A DNA stretch of 64,000 bases from the NCBI GenBank assembly GCA_964479445.1, contig CAYZMH010000002.1:87091-151090 (forward strand), in the 5' to 3' direction. This document shows, in pieces, positions 54,301-62,030 of the stretch (the stretch's first letter is position 1; every line of letters begins with the position of its first letter). Origin of the DNA: CAYZMH01 sp964479445. GTDB taxonomy: Bacteria; Bacteroidota; Bacteroidia; Bacteroidales; GCA-2748055. The translations under genes were made by a program, and so were the position numbers. A model generated the notes under the pieces. The model saw only the letters and a list, made by a program, of their open reading frames with translations. It made no database searches and had not been told where the DNA came from.

Positions 54301-56462
54301 CGGGCGGATCCTACACGGTAACGGTAACCGATAATAACACCTGCGTGAGCCCGCCTTCGGCACCGGTTGAAGTGACGGTCAACCCGCTGCCCCCGGACCC
54401 GGAGATAACCGCCACGGGCGATACGGTATTTTGCCAGGGAGGCAGTGTAACCCTGGAAGCATCCCCGGGCTACACCACCTACGAGTGGAACGACGGGGAT
54501 AATGCGCAGAGCCGTCAGGTGAGTGCATCAGGATTGTTCTCCGTTCGCGTGACCGACAACAACAACTGCACCAGCCCTTACTCCGACACGATGGAAGTAC
54601 AGGTCAATCCCGTTCCTCCCAAACCAACCATCACTTTGGAAGGGGATACGGAGTTTTGCGAGGGGGACAGCGTGCTGCTCATTGCCCCGCCGGGCTATGC
54701 AGGCTACCTGTGGAGCGATCTCTCCACCGATGACACCCTGGTGGTAAAATCCTCCGGATCCTACAGCGTTACAGTGACCAACAGCTACGGGTGCGATTCG
54801 GAGAGCTCGGATGCGGTTTCGGTGACCGTGTATGAGAACCCTGATGCACAACCCATCACGCCGTCGGGTCCACAGGAGCTATGCCAGGGGGACTCCCTTG
54901 AACTCTCTGCTGTACCGGGTTTTGCCGGGTACCAATGGAGCAACGGGGAGACCGGTGAGAGCATCTATGTAAAAACGGGCGGATCCTACACGGTAACGGT
55001 AACCGATAATAACACCTGCGTGAGCCCGCCTTCGGCACCGGTTGAAGTGACGGTCAACCCGCTGCCCCCGGACCCGGAGATAACCGCCACGGGCGATACG
55101 GTATTTTGCCAGGGAGGCAGTGTAACCCTGGAAGCATCCCCGGGCTACACCACCTACGAGTGGAACGACGGGGATAATGCGCAGAGCCGTCAGGTGAGTG
55201 CATCAGGATTGTTCTCCGTTCGCGTGACCGACAACAACAACTGCACCAGCCCTTACTCCGACACGATGGAAGTGCAGGTAAATCCCGTTCCCCCCAAACC
55301 CGTTATTGAGGCCAACGGTCCCCTTACCTTTATTACCGGAGACAGTGTAGTGCTGCAGGTTCAGGATGAAGCCTATCAATATCAGTGGAGCCCGGGAGGA
55401 GAAACCACGCGTTCTTTGACGGTGAAAGAGAGTGGTACTTTTACAGTAACGGTATTCAATGAATTCGGCTGCAGCTCGGAAGCTTCTGATCCAGTAGAAA
55501 TTACTGTAAATGATTTCCTTGAGAAACCTGCCGTAACCGTTATTGGTAGTCTCTCATTTTGCGAGGGAGGATCGGTGAGGCTGGCCGGACCCGAAGGTTT
55601 TGAAACCTATTCATGGTCCGATGAATCCGATACCAGGGAGATAGAGGTGAGCATAGCAGGTCGGTACTCCCTCGTTGTAACCAATGCAGACGGAGTAAGC
55701 AGTTTGCCTTCCGATACCCTGGAAGTCACTGTATTTGAAACCCCGCAACTCACAGTGAAGACATACAGTGAACCACTGTGTCACGGGGACTCAAATGGGA
55801 TGATTGAGGTGGAAGCAAGCGAAGGGTTATCACCCTATACTTACCTGTGGAATGGCACAGAAGGAGAGGAGATCCGTGAAAGCCTCGGCTCAGGAAATTA
55901 TACTATTGAAGTGGAAGATGCAAATGGCTGTATCGGAGAGATACAGCATACCCTTGGTGAGCCTGATAAGCTGAATGCACAATTCAATGTAACGGATGCT
56001 TACTGCAGCGACTTCGCCGACGGGGAAGCCGAAATCCTGATCAATGGCGGGACTTCACCCTACACGGCAGAGTGGGCAGACCTGGGAACGGGCACATTCG
56101 TGGATAACCTGGAACCCGGGACTTATCAGGTAATGGTTACTGATTTTAACGGTTGTCAGTTGAATACCTCTGTAGAAATAGGAACAGAGAATGACATATG
56201 CTTTGAGATCCCTGAAATAATTACTCCCAACGGAGATGGTTATAACGATGAGTGGATTATCGAAGGACTGGAACGGTACCCGAATGTGACCCTAGAGATC
56301 TTCGACCGCTGGGGTAAACGGGTATTCTTCTCCAGGGGGCATAATCAATACTTTGATGGTACGCACAATGGCGAGAAATTGCCCATGGAATCATATCACT
56401 ATGTAATCGATTTGCATAATGGTACTCCTAAAATCATTGGTAATATTTCGATAATAAGGTGA
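51309..56462 (+). CDS. Giant multidomain T9SS adhesin with CHU_C-type C-terminus
   Basis: The 1717-aa protein has a signal peptide (about 1-20), a CUB-like domain (20-155), a PPC-like beta domain (157-284), a LamG-like domain (about 294-530), a Calx-beta domain (684-794), a PKD-like domain (797-876), a row of Ig-like modules with the pattern C.GDS...W.(N/D)..Y.VTVT (880-1476), two SprB-type repeats (1478-1620, containing CHGDSNGMIEVEASEG), and a gliding-motility CHU_C-type T9SS sorting end (about 1631-1717; ITPNGDGYNDEW ... FDRWGKRVFF). It is a surface adhesin; the target is unknown. A 675-bp stretch is tandemly duplicated within it. It overlaps the PorP/SprF gene. Confidence 0.9.
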   Translation: MKYRSLAAFSLIFFSLVAGGQSGSDDYWLDNGFNDGDTVYTNAGFFYDDGGNDLYDEGQNWNVRFCSENGNPITLDFSGFQTHYGGSFPDPPDNAYLDYDYMTIDYPGASYVAYNDDTPQFSFTSQSTCINIGFISDNDGMIDSGWVAEIYAVPPPENNDPVDARELIVGNSCSPAFFTNKGAFNTTGLGSPPCKTYFGGDVWFRLQVPGSGIVKIETFPGTLDYAILDIYSSTDATIQDGERIACVDDGGVMPSVILDRTPGEILYIRLFGEQAKSGLFGICATDPTAPVTGFTGPGGVGDSLSMDYWLKPDSGLLNAAAQPVNDAESVYTWEDHSGNDRHLVQNDPARQATYDDGVAHGFGGLTFDGTDDRYQGESGSGDAPLHWYAAGSFSGSQRQTMVSVGDASSTKTASISRHSDGRYFSLTGSDQYGPALTSDRYYLLHASHLTSSPYHRLELDESDETVSSYGNPLETDGSLQVGASWDLSDPFNGTLSEIVQYNKELNLAQQRIVNNYFASKYAITLTEHDYYQWDDTWYHDVAGIGRVNASNTHTKASSDDILAISGAGGLDDNEFLLFGHNNADFTTWTGTGLPAGDTNIVRLERTWRVDMQGDPGTVTISIDDEALPELPSGFIAYNLLIDSDGDFSSGAQTFGPYQIGGELVVNNVQLSQGDYIGIAAVRPLISFTANTSEALESVANPPVEIMLNYAVSTIVEIDYSVTGGTATAGTDYSLGPGTISINPGDKTADILPLVFEDTIPEIPDEYFDISISASTPGVLEGGITSHRHTILNNDLLVEAFAENEVIGDCGTSSAQLRVEATGTGPFTYAWSPAGGLNETSNDTVYATPAATTTYTVEVTDGLSQSASDTITVTVVPSPPKPTITLEGDTEFCEGDSVLLIAPPGYAGYLWSDLSTDDTLVVKSSGSYSVTVTNSYGCDSESSDAVSVTVYENPDAQPITPSGPQELCQGDSLELSAVPGFAGYQWSNGETGESIYVKTGGSYTVTVTDNNTCVSPPSAPVEVTVNPLPPDPEITATGDTVFCQGGSVTLEASPGYTTYEWNDGDNAQSRQVSASGLFSVRVTDNNNCTSPYSDTMEVQVNPVPPKPTITLEGDTEFCEGDSVLLIAPPGYAGYLWSDLSTDDTLVVKSSGSYSVTVTNSYGCDSESSDAVSVTVYENPDAQPITPSGPQELCQGDSLELSAVPGFAGYQWSNGETGESIYVKTGGSYTVTVTDNNTCVSPPSAPVEVTVNPLPPDPEITATGDTVFCQGGSVTLEASPGYTTYEWNDGDNAQSRQVSASGLFSVRVTDNNNCTSPYSDTMEVQVNPVPPKPVIEANGPLTFITGDSVVLQVQDEAYQYQWSPGGETTRSLTVKESGTFTVTVFNEFGCSSEASDPVEITVNDFLEKPAVTVIGSLSFCEGGSVRLAGPEGFETYSWSDESDTREIEVSIAGRYSLVVTNADGVSSLPSDTLEVTVFETPQLTVKTYSEPLCHGDSNGMIEVEASEGLSPYTYLWNGTEGEEIRESLGSGNYTIEVEDANGCIGEIQHTLGEPDKLNAQFNVTDAYCSDFADGEAEILINGGTSPYTAEWADLGTGTFVDNLEPGTYQVMVTDFNGCQLNTSVEIGTENDICFEIPEIITPNGDGYNDEWIIEGLERYPNVTLEIFDRWGKRVFFSRGHNQYFDGTHNGEKLPMESYHYVIDLHNGTPKIIGNISIIR
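53946..55295 (+). repeat. Near-perfect 675-bp tandem duplication inside the adhesin
   Basis: Copy A (53946-54620) and copy B (54621-55295) each encode 225 aa, made of three Ig-like modules of about 75 aa. Reading base by base I found about five differences (for example C53951 versus A54626, and T versus C in the first TTTTG(T/C)G). Homology ends at 55300. The neighbouring modules at 55300-55735 are related but clearly diverged. Confidence 0.9.
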
Positions 56463-57460
56463 TGAATAAAAGTTGGATCTACATAGGGTTAATCTGGATA
56501 GCATTCACAACACAATTGAATGCACAACAGCATCCGTTTTACAGTCAGTACATGGTGGATAAATTTCTCGTTAATCCGGCTGTTGCAGGAGCTAACGGAA
56601 TTACCAAGGTGAATTTTGTTTCCCGTCAGCAATACGTGGGACTGGAGAATGCACCACAGACGTTTGCTCTTACGATGCAATCGCGGTTACTGGATGACAG
56701 TTATATCCTTCGCCGTTTAAAACTTCGGAAAAAAGATACGAAAAAAAGCCGTTCCGGAAGGGTAGGGCTGGGCGGCTCTATTTTTACCGACAGAAATGGA
56801 ATCATGCATCGAACAGGATTTCAGGGCACCTATGCATATCATATCAATTTTAACAACCAATGGCAACTATCCATGGGACTCAGCTTCAGCGGATACCAGT
56901 TCCGTATAAACGACCGTGAAGCGTTTATTACCGATCCTGACGATCCCTTGCTCCAGTACAACAAAAAGTCATTTTTCGTACCCGATGCCAGCGCAGGGGT
57001 GCTGGCAACGACAGGTCTTGTATATGCGGGAATCACGGTAACAGACCTGTTAGGTTCCGGACTCAAATTGGGAGATGATATTTTTGATAATTATAAAACG
57101 CTTCGCAAGTTTAACCTGCTGGCCGGATTAAAATGGGATCTTAACCAGGACCTGGAGCTGGAACCCTCTGTACTCCTGCAGGGTACACGTACAAATTTTG
57201 CGCTGGATGTCAATGCAAGACTGATCTACATGGAGAATTACTGGGCCGGATTGTCGTACCGGTCAAACAACACCACCGTGGTGATGGTGGGAGGGCGGTT
57301 TGATATATTTTACCTGGGATATGCTTATGATATCGATATGGGAATGGTTCGTTCCTACTCGGCAGGCTCTCATGAAGTGGTATTTGGCTTGAGGCTCGGT
57401 ACGAACGATACAAGAAGAATTCGCTGGTTCAGGCAGGATCAACGAAACTTCGAACTCTGA
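56462..57460 (+). CDS. PorP/SprF-family type IX secretion membrane protein
   Basis: From the ATG at 56462 the protein is 332 aa (a GTG at 56459 would add one residue). It begins with a signal peptide and the family hallmark HPFYSQYMVDKFLVNPAVAGANG, followed by barrel strands and ends RQDQRNFEL. In gliding Bacteroidota SprF/PorP proteins sit in the outer membrane next to a large CHU_C-type adhesin and assist its secretion or attachment. Its start codon overlaps the adhesin stop, so the two are translationally coupled, which strongly supports a functional pair. Confidence 0.92.
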   Translation: MNKSWIYIGLIWIAFTTQLNAQQHPFYSQYMVDKFLVNPAVAGANGITKVNFVSRQQYVGLENAPQTFALTMQSRLLDDSYILRRLKLRKKDTKKSRSGRVGLGGSIFTDRNGIMHRTGFQGTYAYHINFNNQWQLSMGLSFSGYQFRINDREAFITDPDDPLLQYNKKSFFVPDASAGVLATTGLVYAGITVTDLLGSGLKLGDDIFDNYKTLRKFNLLAGLKWDLNQDLELEPSVLLQGTRTNFALDVNARLIYMENYWAGLSYRSNNTTVVMVGGRFDIFYLGYAYDIDMGMVRSYSAGSHEVVFGLRLGTNDTRRIRWFRQDQRNFEL

Positions 57461-57509
57461 TTGATCATACATCATAAGCTATCATCACTCCTTTAAGCTT
57501 CCTGGTGAA

Positions 57510-59696
57510 TTAACGCCCCATCTCCAGTTGATTCCGTATGAGGTTGTAATAGTGCTTTCTTAATTTGGTAAGTTCCTCGTGGGATCCCTGCTCCACGATC
57601 CTGCCTTTATCAAGGACCAGGATCTGATCGGCATTCTTAACCGTACTCAGCCGGTGAGCAACGATGATGACTGTTTTTCCCTTGAATACCTCGGTAAGGT
57701 TATTCATGATCTCCCGTTCATTATTTGCATCAAGGGCGCTGGTACCTTCATCCAGGAAAAGAAATCCCGGATCCTTGTAGATCGCCCTGGCGATCAGAAC
57801 ACGTTGCCTCTCACCCCCGCTCAGCATCAGGCCTTGCTGACCGATCATGGAGTTGTAGCCCAACGGAAGTTGATCGATGAACGAATCGATGCAGGCCATT
57901 TTTGCAGCGTACATAAGACGCTCCCGGTCAATGTTTTCCTGCCCCAGAGCTATGTTTCGTGCAATTGTGTCGGAAAAAATATACCCATCCTGCATGACAA
58001 CCCCGCAGTGGTTCCTCCAGAAATCCGAGGCAATATGCTGAATACTCTGATCTCCGATGCGTATCTCCCCCTCCGTGGGTGGGTAAAAGCCCAGTAATAG
58101 TTTGATCAGGGTGGTTTTGCCGCTTCCGCTCATTCCGACAATTGCTGTTACACTGTCGGCGGGCAGGTCGAAATTTATCTCCTCCAATACATAGTTTGAG
58201 TGGGGACCACTATAAGTGAAAGCAAGGTCCTTGATCTTTATTGCAGAATGTTCGGGAAGAAGCGCAAGTCCGGTCTCTTTTTCCGTTTCATCGCGGGTTT
58301 CATGGATCTCTCCAAGTCGCTCCATGCTGATCTTGGCGTCCTGGGCCCGGTGCAGAAACTTGATCATCTGTTCAAGGGGTACATTCAGCTGACCAAGAAT
58401 ATAACTGACGGCCAGCAACATACCAAGCGTCATCGATCCGTTTATCACTGCCAGGGCCGCTACAACTGTGATAAGAATGTTTTTCAGCTCATTGATCAGT
58501 GTGCCACCCGCTTCCTGGTATTGATTCAGACTCATCCCCTTTATGTTTACACGGAACAGGGATGCCTGGATATGTTCCCATTCCCATCGCTTCGATCGTT
58601 CTGCATTGTTGATTTTAATTTCCTGGATTCCGTTGATTAGTTGGATCAGCTTGCTCTGGTTCTCAGAAAGCCTGGAGAATTTTTTGTGGTCCAGGGTGCG
58701 TCGTTTTTTCATGAAGAGAATAATCCAGGTGAAATACAACGCCGAACCAAAGAGAAAAATAGCCAGTATTTTCACACTGAAAACAGCAAGGATAATGCTG
58801 AAAACGATCAGGTTGAACATGGAGAAGAGGATGTTCAGGGAGGAAGTGGTGACAAACGATTCCACCCTGCGATGGTCGCCTATGCGCTGCAGGATATCTC
58901 CCGTATGCTTGGTATCAAAAAAGCCTACCGGAAGTTTCATTAACTTGATCAGAAAATCAGAGATCAATGAAATATTCACCCGGGTACTCAGGTGGAGAAG
59001 GATCCATCGCCGGATGAATTCAATTCCCATATAGCTCATGATCAGGACAAATTGGAAAGCCAGGATGAGAAAAATAAATCCCGCATCGTTATTATTGATA
59101 CCAAAATCTACGATACCCTGGAACAGGAAGGGCAGGGCGAGTTGAATAAGACTTCCTGCGAGCAACCCGAGGATCAGGTGATACCCCATTCGTTTATACG
59201 GAATCAGGTATTTCAGTAAAAAGCTCAATCCCTTCCGGTTATACTCCTCGTCCTCCTGCTTGTAGAAGTCAGGGGTAGGCTGTAATAGTAAAACAGATCC
59301 CTTCTCCTCTCCGTCTTTGCGGGTGCTGATCCACCCTTTCAGAAATTCATCTTTACTATATACAGTATGACCAAAAGCCGGGTCAGCCACATATACCTTG
59401 TTTTTACGTATTTTGTATACGACTACGAAATGGTTTTGCTTCCAGTGAGCAATAAAAGGTGTGGGCGCCTCGTTTACAAGTTTTTCCCAGGTTACTACAA
59501 GTCCGAGTGTTTTGAAACCAATCGATTCTGCCGCATCCGCAATCCCCAGCATGGATACCCCGTCCCGGGCAAGATATGCCCGGTCTCGAAGTGTCTGGAG
59601 TGTGAAATGTTTGCCATAATAACGGGCGATCATCCTGAGACAGGTCGGACCGCAGTCCATGGCATCAAGTTGCTTGTAGAAAGGGAAGGCAGCCAT
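57510..59696 (-). CDS. Peptidase-domain (C39) ABC exporter
   Basis: The 728-aa protein has an N-terminal C39 double-glycine leader peptidase (1-150) with catalytic Cys in AMDCGPTCLRM (about 15), His in HFVVVY and Asp in VADPAFGH, an ABC-transporter membrane domain (about 165-460), and an ATPase domain with Walker A GMSGSGKTT (about 512), the signature LSGGERQR and Walker B FLFLDEGTSALD. Such exporters cut and secrete peptides with a Gly-Gly leader. No HlyD-like partner or leader peptide gene is seen next to it, so the cargo is unknown. Confidence 0.93.
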   Translation of the reverse strand: MAAFPFYKQLDAMDCGPTCLRMIARYYGKHFTLQTLRDRAYLARDGVSMLGIADAAESIGFKTLGLVVTWEKLVNEAPTPFIAHWKQNHFVVVYKIRKNKVYVADPAFGHTVYSKDEFLKGWISTRKDGEEKGSVLLLQPTPDFYKQEDEEYNRKGLSFLLKYLIPYKRMGYHLILGLLAGSLIQLALPFLFQGIVDFGINNNDAGFIFLILAFQFVLIMSYMGIEFIRRWILLHLSTRVNISLISDFLIKLMKLPVGFFDTKHTGDILQRIGDHRRVESFVTTSSLNILFSMFNLIVFSIILAVFSVKILAIFLFGSALYFTWIILFMKKRRTLDHKKFSRLSENQSKLIQLINGIQEIKINNAERSKRWEWEHIQASLFRVNIKGMSLNQYQEAGGTLINELKNILITVVAALAVINGSMTLGMLLAVSYILGQLNVPLEQMIKFLHRAQDAKISMERLGEIHETRDETEKETGLALLPEHSAIKIKDLAFTYSGPHSNYVLEEINFDLPADSVTAIVGMSGSGKTTLIKLLLGFYPPTEGEIRIGDQSIQHIASDFWRNHCGVVMQDGYIFSDTIARNIALGQENIDRERLMYAAKMACIDSFIDQLPLGYNSMIGQQGLMLSGGERQRVLIARAIYKDPGFLFLDEGTSALDANNEREIMNNLTEVFKGKTVIIVAHRLSTVKNADQILVLDKGRIVEQGSHEELTKLRKHYYNLIRNQLEMGR

Positions 59697-59758
59697 ATAA
59701 AGAAGGTTATGCGCATAAAATTATAAAATATTTAATACATGCAGCACCCTTCATCAGG

Positions 59759-60631
59759 TTACTTCATCTTGCGCATAAGACCGTTGGCACTAACCCTGTA
59801 GATTGAACCTGATTCAGATAACAGGGAAAGATGGTTTGAAGCAGCTTCAGGTTGTTCAAGCTTGAGCAGGCAAAGCGACAGGTACCAGTGGGCGGCTTCC
59901 TTGAGCATGGAAGAGGGGGAGGAAGCGATCAGACCTTCAAGATTTTCCCTGGCCTCTTGATAATCATTGGTTTCCATTGAGCAGATTGCATAGTATAGCA
60001 TCAGGAGCGGATCGGAGGGATTCATCTCAATTTCTTCTTTAAAATAGGCTTTGGCATATAAAATATCCCCCTCTTTAAACAATGCAATGCCCGGCATAAG
60101 ATTGCTTCGTGAGGCATGAGCTATTTCGTCCAGTACCGGGTCATCTTTAGGTTGATAATATGCTGTATACAAATCACCCGGCTCCATTTTAACGGGTAAA
60201 AGAATGACTAAAAGTAGAATGACAGCCGCTGCAGCAGCTCCTGTCCAAAGGACCAGGTTCCTTCTGCCGGGTGAAAGAAGATGCCGGTTTTGCTTGCTGC
60301 CCTGCGCGTGTTCCCTGTTCCGGATTTCCTCTTGTTCAGCAATAGAGGCTATCTGCTCTGTCAGCTGCTTCTCCTTCCTGCTTCGTTCCGCTGATCCATA
60401 TCGCTCCAGGTCATGCTGAGCCACGATCTCGGCGATTAATTGCTCCCTTGAAAGGGAATCTTCCGGGTAATCCACCGATAGACGATCCGTGAGAAAATCA
60501 TGTATCTGCTGAATGACCTGGAATTCCGATTCCAGTTCCGGATCGGTCTGCAGACGTTTCTCAAATTCCTCCCGTGAATCCTTGGAGAGATCATTTGAAA
60601 GGTATTGGATTATGCTAGTCAAGTATTTCAT
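59759..60631 (-). CDS. Membrane protein with TPR-like region, putative anti-sigma partner
   Basis: The 290-aa protein has a cytoplasmic N-terminal ~125 residues rich in charged helices, one membrane helix (about 128-150, NLVLWTGAAAAAVILLLVILLP) and a C-terminal region of helical TPR-like repeats (about 165-285, e.g. LFKEGDILYAKAYFKEEIEMNPSDPLLML). Its start overlaps the end of the ECF sigma gene by 17 bp, so they are coupled. In this setting an anti-sigma role is likely (inference), but the zinc-binding anti-sigma motif is absent. Confidence 0.65.
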   Translation of the reverse strand: MKYLTSIIQYLSNDLSKDSREEFEKRLQTDPELESEFQVIQQIHDFLTDRLSVDYPEDSLSREQLIAEIVAQHDLERYGSAERSRKEKQLTEQIASIAEQEEIRNREHAQGSKQNRHLLSPGRRNLVLWTGAAAAAVILLLVILLPVKMEPGDLYTAYYQPKDDPVLDEIAHASRSNLMPGIALFKEGDILYAKAYFKEEIEMNPSDPLLMLYYAICSMETNDYQEARENLEGLIASSPSSMLKEAAHWYLSLCLLKLEQPEAASNHLSLLSESGSIYRVSANGLMRKMK

Positions 60632-61193
60632 TCTTCATCCTTATAAATGCAGGGTCTTTGAGGATTTTCATGATCAGACTCTTTTTACAACGGTATTTGC
60701 GATCTACCGCGTGATGTACCGTATGGTATCCCATCTCTTTCCGGATTTCCTCAGCCTTACAATCATTTAAAAACATGCGCATGATTTTCTGGCAATCCGA
60801 ACTGATCTGCTGTAAATTTCGTTCGAAAATCTCCATTATATCTTGCTGAAAAGCAGATTCATATTCAGTAGCTGGCTCCTCAACCGCAAGCAACTCCCTG
60901 GTTTTTTCCTTTCGAAGATTCGTCTTTTTCTTTTCCTGTATCCATAATCTGCGGCACACAGCTACAAGATATGTGCTGAATTTGCAGGTGAGCCTAAACT
61001 TCCCATCGCATGCCTTACGAAAAATAATTATCATTCCTTCCTGGAATATGTCTTGTGCCTGATCGGCACTTCCACCATGTTGTAATACAAAATTCTTTAC
61101 ATAAGGAAAGTACTCCTGGTAAATGTAGCACAATACCTTGCTGCTATGGGTCTTTACGCCATCAATGAGTTCCTGGTCATTGTAATGCTTCAT
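60615..61193 (-). CDS. ECF-type RNA polymerase sigma factor
   Basis: The 192-aa protein has sigma-70 region 2 (about 15-85: AQDIFQEGMIIIFRKACDGKFRLTCKFSTYLVAVCRRLW) and a region 4 helix-turn-helix (about 130-175, KAEEIRKEMGYHTVHHAVDRKYRCKKSL). It directs RNA polymerase to a regulon that cannot be deduced here; autoregulation is common for such factors. A strong hairpin lies just before the gene (61211-61233), close enough to affect its leader. It overlaps the downstream membrane gene. Confidence 0.88.
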   Translation of the reverse strand: MKHYNDQELIDGVKTHSSKVLCYIYQEYFPYVKNFVLQHGGSADQAQDIFQEGMIIIFRKACDGKFRLTCKFSTYLVAVCRRLWIQEKKKTNLRKEKTRELLAVEEPATEYESAFQQDIMEIFERNLQQISSDCQKIMRMFLNDCKAEEIRKEMGYHTVHHAVDRKYRCKKSLIMKILKDPAFIRMKNEILD

Positions 61194-61210
61194 GGACGGG
61201 ACAAATAAAA

Positions 61211-61233
61211 AGGCAGGTGCCTGGCACCTGCCT
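61211..61233 (-). terminator. Strong hairpin with T-tract just upstream of the sigma gene
   Basis: AGGCAGGTGCC and GGCACCTGCCT are perfect 11-bp arms around a single T. On the minus strand they are followed by TTTTTATTTG, as in a rho-independent terminator, 18 bp before the sigma ATG. It may end transcription from the HTH gene or attenuate the sigma transcript. Confidence 0.65.
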
Positions 61234-61260
61234 GGAAAGATGTAGTTTTAGCTAGTAATA

Positions 61261-61288
61261 GAAAAATAGGGTCTGTCCCCGATTTTTC
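61261..61288. repeat. Inverted repeat with GGGTCTGTCCCC core
   Basis: GAAAAAT (61261-61267) and ATTTTTC (61282-61288) flank GGG-TCTGT-CCC. It sits 28 bp from the hairpin at 61211-61233. The GGGTCTGTCCCC core and the GGTGCCTGGCACC core resemble short palindromes I recall as dispersed in many bacterial genomes. Confidence 0.5.
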
Positions 61289-61360
61289 AAATTCTTCCAT
61301 ATCCGTAAATGGATTGATAGCAAATATAGGGGATTTAGTTAGTAATATCCAGTATCTCAT

Positions 61361-61375
61361 ATGTTGTATAACATA
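61361..61375. repeat. 15-bp element shared with 36071-36085
   Basis: ATGTTGTATAACATA is exactly repeated here, and the inverted arms extend to ATATGTT/AACATAT. It is 3 bp after the stop codon of the HTH gene. A chance exact repeat of 15 bp in 64 kb is unlikely. Role unknown: operator, recombination core or remnant of an insertion are all possible. Confidence 0.55.
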
Positions 61376-61378
61376 TAA

Positions 61379-61618
61379 TTAATTGTTCTCTTGATTGAAA
61401 GTCAGTATTAACCGGCCTTCCGGAGCATACTCATAGCTTTGCATACCTCGGGCATATCGGACATGAGCCCCCAGCTCACGTATAATCTCCAGGTAATTAT
61501 AAACCGATCTTCGGGAGATAGATAGCTTACGCGCGAAATCGCTCGGTGCACCCGTCGATTTCGTACGGATCAGGTGGTCCATGTGACGCAAAATCCTGAA
61601 TATCTCCATAGTGGACAT
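61379..61618 (-). CDS. Small HTH DNA-binding protein
   Basis: The 79-aa protein contains a winged-helix/HTH_11-like motif (about 5-60): APSDFARKLSISRRSVYNYLEIIRELGA, as in DeoR and WYL-type regulators, followed by a short beta tail. The size suits a stand-alone DNA-binding module without an effector domain, or a truncated larger regulator. The operator is unknown; a 15-bp inverted repeat lies 3 bp after its stop codon. Confidence 0.65.
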   Translation of the reverse strand: MSTMEIFRILRHMDHLIRTKSTGAPSDFARKLSISRRSVYNYLEIIRELGAHVRYARGMQSYEYAPEGRLILTFNQENN

Positions 61619-62030
61619 CTCTTTTTATATACTTAATGTGATCAGCTGAAAAATATCAGCGTCAGCAACCAAATTTTTCTTAAGCCAACTGCTGCTCCCG
61701 CATCCCTTCCTTCGTACACTTTGGGTCTAACTATACCCAACTGCTGCTCCTGCAGCTATACCCAATGATGTTTCTGTTATAAATACTTACCCCCCCCCGC
61801 TTTCGTAACCATTCACGTGCCGCTTATGCTTGTAAATATTGAGGTGATAACGTCAGATCTAACCATGAGGGATTTCACCACACGAAAACAAATAGAGCTA
61901 AAAAGTTGGTAAAAAACAGCAGCCAGTGGCAGATGTTATTACATGCCGGATATTGAAAAGGCGCTGGATGATTAAAATGTCGGGTTAATAGCGTTTTACG
62001 ATCTGGTAAATTAATAGTATAAGGCAGGGG
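61619..62030. other. Gene-poor region with short repeats and a poly-C tract
   Basis: This 412-bp gap holds CCAACTGCTGCTCC twice (61685-61698 and 61737-61750), CTATACCCAA twice (61731-61740 and 61756-61765) and a run of nine C (61790-61798). A few broken frames near 61865-62020 contain stop codons and look like decayed coding sequence or chance. No intact gene, tRNA or terminator was found. Confidence 0.5.

Noticed and set aside
53799..55038. Repeated antisense frames within the adhesin
   Set aside because: They are copies of one another because of the 675-bp duplication and lie opposite a well-supported gene.
61865..62020. Short broken frames suggesting a decayed gene
   Set aside because: Too short and interrupted by stops to identify; could be chance.
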